From: Candidatus Saccharicenans subterraneus
Lineage (GTDB): Bacteria; Acidobacteriota; Aminicenantia; Aminicenantales; Saccharicenantaceae
Direction: 5' to 3'
Length of the DNA: 64,000 nt
NCBI GenBank assembly: GCA_003426165.1
Contig: QUAH01000004.1
Span: 173,900 to 237,899 of the forward strand
Within the stretch, counting starts at the first letter, position 1; every line of letters begins with the position of its first letter. Positions 17,131-23,974 of the stretch are shown piece by piece. The notes under the pieces are model-generated. The model did not search any database. It was not told where the DNA came from and saw nothing but the letters and a program-made list of their open reading frames with translations. The position numbers were made by a program, and so were the translations under genes.

Positions 17131-17784
17131 TTATTTCTCCCGGTTCGCGGCCAGTTTTTTTACCATGGCAGCCAGGTACCTAAGCTTGCGGGAACGATAC
17201 CCGGCGGCAAATTCTTCAAGTTTGGCCACTGAGAAAGAACGCAGCGCCTCCAGATCTATTCTCAAATCTTCCTCGAGAAAACGAGCGACTTCCCTGGTTG
17301 AATTGAAGGCGAGCCCGCGCAGGGAAGCGACCTTATCAGCCAGGGCCTTCTCGGGAATGGCAATTAGATAGGCCTGGTTATTATCGGCCTCAACCCTGGT
17401 CAGGCCATTTATGTAAGCACCATGCGGTATCTGTCTGTAAGTGAAAAGACCAACCGGCGTGGCAAATCGGCGAGACCGATTGGGGGTAACCGAGGTCAGG
17501 ACTTCAACCTTTTCCGGTATGAGGCCGTAATAGGCCAGGGCATAATCAAGAGAGAGATAGGATGGGCCATATATAAGGTTGGCCAGCAGTTCCCTGGAAT
17601 AGGCATGCTTACGATACTTTTCGCCAAATACGTAAAGCCCCTTCTTAACCCTTATAATTATCCCGCTCCTCAGCAGTTCTGTAATCTTATCCCTGGGAGA
17701 TGACAGGCTGCCGAGCGTACTGGTTAGAGTCTGGTAGTCAAATATTTCAGTCTGAATTCGGCTTCGCAGCTCAAGCGCGTTCAT
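17131..17784 (-). CDS. abiEi: AbiEi-type antitoxin / transcriptional repressor
   Basis: The 217-residue protein has an N-terminal winged-helix region (about residues 15-55, 'LLRSGIIIRVKKGLYVFGEKY') typical of AbiEi antitoxins. A C-terminal domain follows ('YLSLDYALAYYGLIPE', 'AIPEKALADKV'). AbiEi proteins neutralise AbiEii and repress their own operon by binding inverted repeats. A perfect 14-bp inverted repeat lies just upstream of this gene (17791-17825), overlapping its promoter, which fits. The toxin gene is directly downstream. Confidence 0.87.
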   Translation of the reverse strand: MNALELRSRIQTEIFDYQTLTSTLGSLSSPRDKITELLRSGIIIRVKKGLYVFGEKYRKHAYSRELLANLIYGPSYLSLDYALAYYGLIPEKVEVLTSVTPNRSRRFATPVGLFTYRQIPHGAYINGLTRVEADNNQAYLIAIPEKALADKVASLRGLAFNSTREVARFLEEDLRIDLEALRSFSVAKLEEFAAGYRSRKLRYLAAMVKKLAANREK

Positions 17785-17790
17785 GTTTCT

Positions 17791-17845
17791 GCATAGTATG
17801 TCGACTATTTATCGACATACTATGCTTATTTATGCAATTTGTCAA
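17791..17845 (-). promoter_or_regulatory. AbiE promoter overlapped by a perfect palindromic operator
   Basis: On the minus strand, TTGACA (17840-17845) and TAGTAT (17817-17822) are separated by 17 bases. GCATAGTATGTCGA (17791-17804) and its exact complement (17812-17825) form a 14-bp inverted repeat with a 7-base spacer. The right arm covers the -10 box, and the palindrome ends seven bases before the start codon. Binding of AbiEi here would block the operon. Confidence 0.75.
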
Positions 17846-17866
17846 GCACGATTATATTGTTCTGGC

Positions 17867-18154
17867 CTATTTATTCTGGCTTAAAATTGCCGGCCCTTCC
17901 TGTACATCTTTCAGGGCCACTGACGGCGATAAAAAGCGCCAGCAAGCATATTTAGTTGTTATATCCAGAACCACCCGGGTGGAGTTAACCTGGTCGGTGG
18001 TGTAGTAGTAATACTTGCCCGAAGCCGGCTGGTACTCAGCCACCATCTTCGCCCCTATGTAGACATACTCACGCAGGCAATTCCCATATCCATCATGCCA
18101 AGCAAGCAATTGCCCATCTTCATCATAAGGCAACCTGGTAACATTAATTTTAAG
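17867..18154 (-). pseudogene. RHS-repeat core fragment
   Basis: A 95-codon open frame without an ATG encodes an RHS-core-like stretch: 'LREYVYIGAKMVAEYQ' then 'YYYYTTDQVNSTRVV', which matches the conserved YD-repeat/core boundary of RHS proteins. After that the sequence stops resembling the family and ends ~25 codons later. It is far too short for an RHS protein (over 1000 residues) and is an orphan fragment, as is often left when RHS C-terminal toxin modules are shuffled. Two small membrane-protein genes lie upstream on the same strand. Confidence 0.65.
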
Positions 18155-18188
18155 CTACTCTAACATTGATTAAAATATCAAGAGGCCA

Positions 18189-18688
18189 TCACTGCAACTC
18201 GTTTTTTAGACGAATTAATCTCCTGGCCAGGCGCCAGTCTAAATAAATGTATAGAATCACCATTGCGGTTAATACAGGATAAGCAATATAAATGTTTCCG
18301 CTTTCCTCATACTTGAACCTGAAAAAATACGCAACGACTACCCCTAAAAAATGATAAACAAGAGTAAAAACAGGAAAGCGTTTATTCTTCTTTGCCAGCC
18401 TGGAATTAATACCACCAGGCTAATTAGATAAATTAGCATTAACGCCCCAACGAAAAGAATATAGACGATCGAATAGATAAATAAAAAATCTATATTTATG
18501 ATTCTCCCCAGATAGGGCGTTAGAAAGAAAAGGAAACTACCCCAGGAAAAGAAAATACTCATGGGGACAGCTGAACCAGACGAATCCATCATGAAAGCGA
18601 GTGATAAAAAATAGCCCAGAGAAAAATAAACCAAGAAGCATAAAAGCCGACTTAACCAATAACTTGATAATTTATCTTTCATTATCAT
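18189..18688 (-). pseudogene. Small membrane protein gene with an apparent frameshift
   Basis: The 5' part (18688-18344) encodes 114 residues with three or more membrane segments ('LLCFLVYFSLGYFLSLAFM', 'IFFSWGSFLFFLTPYLG', 'SIVYILFVGALMLIYLISLVVLI'). In another frame, open from 18419 to 18189, a second protein-like stretch follows: 'KKNKRFPVFTLVYHFLGVVV' and 'IAYPVLTAMVILYIYLDW', ending in a basic tail. The two frames overlap at 18344-18419, so one intact ~160-residue, 4-5-TM protein seems broken by an indel there. Sequencing error or true decay cannot be told apart. AT-rich and unlike the flanking genes. Confidence 0.5.
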
Positions 18689-18759
18689 CCCCCGAATAAA
18701 TCATAATCCGCGGAATGCACCACATCGCCCAGGGCTTTCAACTTTGACCTCGCCAAATG

Positions 18760-19296
18760 CTACTTTAACCAGTTATTTAAATCCTCCGCTAAGACGTTAA
18801 GGTTCTTTTGTGCTTCTTTTTTCGCGAGCAAAAAATCGAGAAAAAGATACACGGAGACAACAACTGCGCCGATAATAGCGATCGCGGCAGAAAAATTATC
18901 AATTCCCATGGGAGCTAATAGGCTGAGACCCACACCCGCAAAGTGAATCAAAAAAACATTCACCGGAAATTTGGCCTTCCCCCGCCTGGCCTGTTTCGTA
19001 TTAATATTGATAACAATGGCATAATAAATCAAGCCTAAAACCGCAAGAGAAGCAACAAAAAAGGTCCAGGATATTTTTGAATATATATTCCCTTTTATCA
19101 GCTGAGAGAATGCCATCCCTGTTAAGAGTAACAACTTGGTAGCCACGCTTGCCCAAGAAAAAACCACATCTGCCGGTAGAATTGAGTACCCTAAGAATCC
19201 CCCATAAGATATCAGCAGAGATACGGAAACAATAATTAAATACAGACTTATTCTCGCTAAGAAAACACCCCGAAGGCAAAGAAATTGCCTTATCAT
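18760..19296 (-). CDS. Small multi-pass membrane protein of unknown function
   Basis: The 178-residue protein has four or five hydrophobic segments (about residues 14-36, 45-65, 75-95, 112-130, 135-153) and a charged C-terminus 'LLAKKEAQKNLNVLAEDLNNWLK'. No family is recognised. It lies in an AT-rich accessory stretch with an RHS fragment and an AbiE system. Small membrane proteins near RHS fragments are often immunity proteins for the lost toxin tips, but that is inference. Start: no strong ribosome binding site is seen. Confidence 0.5.
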   Translation of the reverse strand: MIRQFLCLRGVFLARISLYLIIVSVSLLISYGGFLGYSILPADVVFSWASVATKLLLLTGMAFSQLIKGNIYSKISWTFFVASLAVLGLIYYAIVININTKQARRGKAKFPVNVFLIHFAGVGLSLLAPMGIDNFSAAIAIIGAVVVSVYLFLDFLLAKKEAQKNLNVLAEDLNNWLK

Positions 19297-19391
19297 CTTA
19301 TATAATTAAAAAGTGATCACCCGCCCTTAGCGCCCTGCTCATCGCAGGATATTTTCAACTGTCAATTCAACAGTAATGCTATCCGGAATAC

Positions 19392-20639
19392 TTACATCCC
19401 GTATTTTTCTATGATTTCCTGCTTGGTCTTGTGGAGGATGTCGAACTTCTTCCCGACCTTGATGAAGGCCTCCAGGGCCCTGTCCAGGTGGTGGATCTCG
19501 TGGGCTGCGGAAATCTGGGTTCTGATCCTGGCCTGGCCCTGGGGAACAACCGGGAAGAAGAAGCCGATGGCATAAATGCCTTCCTCGTAGAGAGCCTTGG
19601 AGAATTCCTGGGCCAGCCTGGCGTTGAACAGCATGACCGGGACAATCGGGGTATCGCCTTCCTTCAGGATGAAGCCGGCTTCCTTCAGGCCCTTTCTCCA
19701 GTACTCGGTGTTCTTCTCCAGCTTGTCGCGGCGCTCGGTGGTGGCCGAGAGAATCTCCAGCACCTTGAGGATGCCCACGATTATGACCGGGGCGATGGTG
19801 TTGGAGAACAGGTACGGCCGGGCCCGCTGCCGGCACATCTCCACGATTTCCCGCCTTCCGGACACGCAGCCGCCCGTGGCCCCGCCGAGGGCCTTACCGA
19901 AGGTGGTGGTGATGATGTCAATCTTGCCCATGACCCCGTACTTCTCGTGGGTCCCCCGCCCCGTTTTCCCGATGAAACCGGAGGCGTGGGAATCGTCAAC
20001 CAGGAGCATGGCGTTGTACTTTTCGCAGAGCTCGACCATCTGGTCCAGCTTGGCCGTATCACCGTCCATAGAGAAAACGCCGTCGGTCACCACCAGCCGC
20101 AGCCTCTTGTCCTGGTACATCTTGAGCTTTTCCTCGAGGTGGGTCATGTCGGAATGCTTGAAAGTATCGTGCATGGCGCTGCACAGCCTGATGCCGTCGA
20201 TCAGCGAGGCATGAACCAGGCGGTCGGAGATGATGACATCATCCTTGGTCAGGATGGCCTCGAACACCCCGGCGTTGGCATCCATGCAGGACGGGAAGAG
20301 GATGGTGTCTTCCGTACCCAGGAACTCGGTCATCTTCCTTTCCAGCTCCTTGTGGATGTCCTGGGTGCCGCAGATAAAGCGCACCGAGGACATTCCGAAG
20401 CCCCGGGTTTCCAGCCCCTCGTGGGCGGCCTTGATCACCTCGGGATGGCTGGACAGGCCGAGGTAATTGTTGGCGCACATGTTGATGACCTTCTTCAGCG
20501 AAGAACCGGCCGGAAATTCCACCTCGATGTCGGCCGATTGCGGCGAATGAATGAACCTTTCTTCCTTGAACAGCCCGCCCTCCTGCAGGGCCTTGAGCTG
20601 GGCCTGGTATAATTCCCGCACGCTATCTGGAAAAGCCAT
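19392..20639 (-). CDS. kbl: Alpha-oxoamine synthase, glycine C-acetyltransferase (Kbl) type
   Basis: The 415-residue enzyme is a PLP fold-type I oxoamine synthase. Kbl joins glycine and acetyl-CoA to 2-amino-3-oxobutyrate, or runs in reverse during threonine breakdown. 'MCANNYLGLSSHP', 'SVRFICGTQDIHKELE', 'TDGVFSMDGD', 'VDDSHASGF' and Lys249 in 'TTFGKALGG' match Escherichia coli Kbl closely. GGAGG upstream supports the start. No threonine dehydrogenase gene is adjacent. Instead it is the last gene of an operon with acpS, an AMP-forming acyl ligase and an acyl carrier protein, so an ACP-bound acyl donor, as in some serine palmitoyltransferase systems, is possible. Sequence alone favours Kbl. 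Confidence 0.85.
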   Translation of the reverse strand: MAFPDSVRELYQAQLKALQEGGLFKEERFIHSPQSADIEVEFPAGSSLKKVINMCANNYLGLSSHPEVIKAAHEGLETRGFGMSSVRFICGTQDIHKELERKMTEFLGTEDTILFPSCMDANAGVFEAILTKDDVIISDRLVHASLIDGIRLCSAMHDTFKHSDMTHLEEKLKMYQDKRLRLVVTDGVFSMDGDTAKLDQMVELCEKYNAMLLVDDSHASGFIGKTGRGTHEKYGVMGKIDIITTTFGKALGGATGGCVSGRREIVEMCRQRARPYLFSNTIAPVIIVGILKVLEILSATTERRDKLEKNTEYWRKGLKEAGFILKEGDTPIVPVMLFNARLAQEFSKALYEEGIYAIGFFFPVVPQGQARIRTQISAAHEIHHLDRALEAFIKVGKKFDILHKTKQEIIEKYGM

Positions 20640-20695
20640 GGTTTCCTCCTTTGGCTCTATGAATACCCGCCGGTTATCTTAAGTCCGACGGCAAC

Positions 20696-20944
20696 TCAAG
20701 CCTTTACGAACCGCCTGACCAGGTCGGCAATCTTGTTGACCGAGTCAAAGGCCTCGGGCGTGGCCTGGTCGTCGGGAATCTGGATGTTGTACCTGTTCTC
20801 CAGGAACCTCTTCAGCGAGACCATGGAGAATGAATCCACGATGCCGCCTGAAATGAGCGGGGTATCGTAGTCGATGGGGTCGCTGTCCGGCTCCAGGTAC
20901 TCGTTGATGACGTAATTCTTGATGATTTCCTTTAAGTCGTCCAT
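20696..20944 (-). CDS. Acyl carrier protein
   Basis: This 82-residue acidic protein has the four-helix carrier-protein pattern. Ser38 in 'GGIVDSFS' is the site for 4'-phosphopantetheine; the usual DSL is DSF here, which is seen in specialised carrier proteins. It is not next to fabD, fabG or fabF, so it is probably not the housekeeping fatty-acid ACP. It lies between an AMP-forming ligase and an oxoamine synthase, with acpS two genes upstream, which suggests that ligase loads it and the synthase or an unknown partner uses it. AAGGAG supports the start. Confidence 0.85.
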   Translation of the reverse strand: MDDLKEIIKNYVINEYLEPDSDPIDYDTPLISGGIVDSFSMVSLKRFLENRYNIQIPDDQATPEAFDSVNKIADLVRRFVKA

Positions 20945-20989
20945 AGCTTACTCCTTTTTCTATTTTATTCTAATAAATTTTTCAAGTCC

Positions 20990-22693
20990 TCATTCGTTTT
21001 CCAGGGTGGAGGTGTCGCCGATCTCCTCGCCCCATTCCTTAGCGTGCAGAATCCGGCGCATGATCTTGCCGCTCCTGGTCTTGGGCAGGGAGTCGACGAA
21101 CTCTATTTCCTGGGGCATGGCCAGCGGCGAGAGTTTCTTGCGGATGAAGTTCATGATGTCGAGCTCCAGGTCCTTGGAAGCGGTGAACCCGGGCTTCACG
21201 GTGACGAAGGCCTTGACCACTTCCATGTTGATGGGGTCGGGCTTGCTGACCACCGCCGACTCGGCCACGGCCGGGTGTTCCAGCAGGGCCGATTCCACTT
21301 CAAAGGGACTGACCAGGTGGCCGCCGGTGTTGATGACATCGTCGTCGCGACCCACAAACCAGATGTAACCGTCCTTGTCCATCCTGGCCCGGTCGCCGGT
21401 CAGGTACCAGCCGTTGCGGAACTTGTTCTTGTAGGCTTCCTCGTTGTTCCAGTAGGTCCGCATCATCGAGGGCCAACCCGGCTTCAGGCCGATCAGGCCG
21501 ATGCGCCCGGGCTCCGGGTATGGCTCGTGGTTGCCGGGATTGAGGATGGTGGCGGTGATGCCGGGGAAAGGACGCCCCATGGAACCGGGCTTAACCGGCA
21601 TCCCCGGGAAGTTGGTGATGACGATGCAGCCGGTTTCGGTCTGCCAGTAGGTATCGTGGAAGGGCTTGCCGAAGACCCGGATGGACCAGTTGACGGCTTC
21701 CGGGTTGAGGGGCTCGCCCACGCTGGCCAGGTGCCGCAGTGACGACAGGTCAAATTTCTTGATGATTTCGTCGCCGGCCTTCATCAGCGACCTGATGGCC
21801 GTGGGGGCCGAGTACCAGACAGTTACCCGGTTCTTCTCGATAAACCGGTACCAGGCCTCGGCCGAAAAGCCGCTGTCCAGAACGCACTGGGTAACACCCA
21901 GGCTGAAGGGCCCGATGATGCCGTAGGAGGTTCCGGTCACCCAGCCGGGGTCGGCCGTGCACCAGTAGATGTCGTCGTCGTGAAGGTCCAGGACCCACTT
22001 GGCAGTTATGTACTGCGAAATGAGGGAGTAATGGACATGCTTGACCCCCTTGGGCATGCCGGTCGTCCCCGAGGTGTAGTGAAGCACCGAGGGAGTTTCG
22101 GCATAGGTCGGATAGATTTCGTAGTGTTCTACCTTCTCGGACTTCTCCATGGAGAAAGCCACTTCTCTCTCCTGGAGAGGGGTCTTGCCGTCATAGTCCA
22201 CGATGATGATATATTTCAGGTGCGGCAGTTTATCCCTGATTTTCCTGACCTTGGAGACGTGCTTTTTCTGGGTGAAGATGGCCGAGGTCTCGGCATTCTC
22301 CAGGCGGACGAAAAGCGATTCTTCGCCGAAGGCCGAAAACAGCGGCTGAACGATGCAGCCTGTCTTGAGGATTCCCAGGAAGCCGATGTAAAGTTCCGGC
22401 ACCCGGTCCATGAACAGGCAGACCCGCTCCCCGGCCTTTATTCCCAGGTCGGTAATAAACTTGGCGAAGGTGTTGGAATAAAGCCGGATGTCGTTGTAGG
22501 TGAAAATCTTTTTCTCGCCGGTAAAGCCCTCCCAGATGAGGGCTACCTTGTCGGCTTTTCCCTGCTGGCAGATGCGGTCCGAGCAGTACCAGCCGATGTT
22601 GATGACCTGCCCGGGCTTGTAACCGAGTTCCTGCTCGCTGATGGCCCAGGAGAAATTCTTAACTCTGTCCTCGTAGTTTCCGAAGTGTGTCAT
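20990..22693 (-). CDS. AMP-forming acyl-CoA/acetyl-CoA synthetase-like ligase
   Basis: The 567-residue ANL-family enzyme activates a carboxylate as the acyl-AMP and transfers it to CoA or a carrier-protein thiol. Visible motifs are 'YTSGTTGMPKGV' (P-loop, about residue 207), 'DTYWQTETG' (about 345), 'YLTGDRARMDKDGY' and the C-terminal 'LPKTRSGKIMRR' with the catalytic lysine. It is shorter than canonical acetyl-CoA synthetase (~650) but has the same WQTETG signature, favouring short acyl groups. Its location between acpS and an acyl carrier protein raises the option that it acts as an acyl-ACP ligase. GGAGGG precedes the ATG. Confidence 0.8.
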   Translation of the reverse strand: MTHFGNYEDRVKNFSWAISEQELGYKPGQVINIGWYCSDRICQQGKADKVALIWEGFTGEKKIFTYNDIRLYSNTFAKFITDLGIKAGERVCLFMDRVPELYIGFLGILKTGCIVQPLFSAFGEESLFVRLENAETSAIFTQKKHVSKVRKIRDKLPHLKYIIIVDYDGKTPLQEREVAFSMEKSEKVEHYEIYPTYAETPSVLHYTSGTTGMPKGVKHVHYSLISQYITAKWVLDLHDDDIYWCTADPGWVTGTSYGIIGPFSLGVTQCVLDSGFSAEAWYRFIEKNRVTVWYSAPTAIRSLMKAGDEIIKKFDLSSLRHLASVGEPLNPEAVNWSIRVFGKPFHDTYWQTETGCIVITNFPGMPVKPGSMGRPFPGITATILNPGNHEPYPEPGRIGLIGLKPGWPSMMRTYWNNEEAYKNKFRNGWYLTGDRARMDKDGYIWFVGRDDDVINTGGHLVSPFEVESALLEHPAVAESAVVSKPDPINMEVVKAFVTVKPGFTASKDLELDIMNFIRKKLSPLAMPQEIEFVDSLPKTRSGKIMRRILHAKEWGEEIGDTSTLENE

Positions 22694-22711
22694 ATTCCCT
22701 CCACAGTTTAT

Positions 22712-23086
22712 CTATTTTTCCAGAACGACCGTGGCCACCGCCTTGGTCTGAAGATGCGACAGGGAAACGTAGGACCTGGTGATTCCCTCTGCCTGGCAGA
22801 GCTCCCTGGCTCGCCCGTAGACTTCAAGCACCGGTTGACCGCTGTCCAGGTTCCGGACTTCAATCTCAGAAAACTTTACTCCGCGGCTCCAGCCCGTGCC
22901 CAGGGCCTTCATGAAAGCTTCCTTAGCCGCAAAGCGGGCCGCATAGTGCTGAAAGGGGAATTTCTTGCTTTCGCAGTAGGCGATTTCAACGGGGGTGTAG
23001 AGCTTTTCCTTCAGCCCTGGCGTCCGGCTGAGTTTATCTTCCACCCTGGCTACTTCGATGATGTCTACGCCCACTCCAAAAATCAA
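22712..23086 (-). CDS. acpS: Holo-[acyl-carrier-protein] synthase
   Basis: The 124-residue enzyme transfers 4'-phosphopantetheine from CoA to the serine of acyl carrier proteins. 'GVGVDIIEVARVE' at the N-terminus and 'FAAKEAFMKALGTG' near residue 52 are the metal- and CoA-binding signatures, and the length is normal. The start codon is TTG (GGAGG four bases upstream). It is the first gene of the acpS-ligase-ACP-kbl operon, so it may modify that ACP, although it may also be the cell's only AcpS. Confidence 0.93.
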   Translation of the reverse strand: MIFGVGVDIIEVARVEDKLSRTPGLKEKLYTPVEIAYCESKKFPFQHYAARFAAKEAFMKALGTGWSRGVKFSEIEVRNLDSGQPVLEVYGRARELCQAEGITRSYVSLSHLQTKAVATVVLEK

Positions 23087-23200
23087 TCGGCCTCCTGGTC
23101 TGTTAGCAGCCTAAAATTGCCCTTAATCTGCTCTTCTTTCGCATTTTGAGCAGAAGTTATTATAGAAAAAAGGTTGCAAATGTCAAAGAGCCGGCCCCCG

Positions 23201-23767
23201 CTAACCTTTCCCCATATGGTCGAGCAGAATCTTGACCCCGATCAGCACCAGGACCAGGCCACCCACGAGCTCGGCCCGGCGCCCGAAAACCCGGCCCATC
23301 AGGGGGCCAACCCGGCTGGCCACCCAGGTCAGGCTGAAGGCGGTCAGCCCGATGACCAGGGCCGAAACCCAGATGTTAATGCCCAGGACGACCAGCCCAA
23401 AGCCGGCGGCCAGGGCGTCCTGGCTGGTGGCCAGGGCCAGCACCAGGAGAGACCAGCCACGGGTGGGGTCGCCCGCCCGGTATTTCTCATCATCATCCCG
23501 GAAGGATTGCCGGACCATCCTTAAACCCACGAAGAGCAGCAGGCCAAAGGCCACCCAGTGGTCGTAATTGGAAATCAGCTTGAGCAGGTTCTCCCCTATA
23601 AACCAGCCGATTACCGGCATCAAAAACTGAAAAAGCCCGAAATGAAAGGCCAGGCGGAAGACCTGCCGGCGGCTGAGCCCGGAAAGCGCGCAGGCCAGAC
23701 CCACGGTGACGGCAAAAGCATCCACGGCCAGGGCCAGGGCGATACCGGCAAGTATCAATATGTTCAT
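23201..23767 (-). CDS. mntP: Manganese efflux pump MntP family
   Basis: This 188-residue inner-membrane protein has six hydrophobic segments and two internally similar halves. The conserved acidic residues of the MntP (DUF204) family are visible in 'LALAVDAFAVTVG' and 'LATSQDALAAGFG'. MntP exports Mn(II) and is often controlled by Mn-sensing riboswitches or MntR; neither is evident upstream. The start at 23767 was chosen because the added upstream residues are not hydrophobic and lie outside the family alignment as I know it. Confidence 0.88.
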   Translation of the reverse strand: MNILILAGIALALAVDAFAVTVGLACALSGLSRRQVFRLAFHFGLFQFLMPVIGWFIGENLLKLISNYDHWVAFGLLLFVGLRMVRQSFRDDDEKYRAGDPTRGWSLLVLALATSQDALAAGFGLVVLGINIWVSALVIGLTAFSLTWVASRVGPLMGRVFGRRAELVGGLVLVLIGVKILLDHMGKG

Positions 23768-23974
23768 AAGGTTTTCAATTATAGCAGAGCCGGAGACATA
23801 TTTCCCGCAAGGGGACGACAAAACTTGGCTCCTCGAGATTGATCATCTAGTTATTTACGACTTCTTGAATTTTCTTTTGCCCTGGCTGCCTCGCCAAATT
23901 TGGCCAGGCTTCTGCCCTTAGCACTGGAGCTACTTCTTACCATCCGACCTTTAAGAGAGTATAATTTTTTAACA

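Noticed and set aside
19431..20612. A 393-codon plus-strand frame opposite kbl
   Set aside because: It is an antisense shadow of a gene with clear family motifs; it has no ribosome binding site or recognisable protein features.
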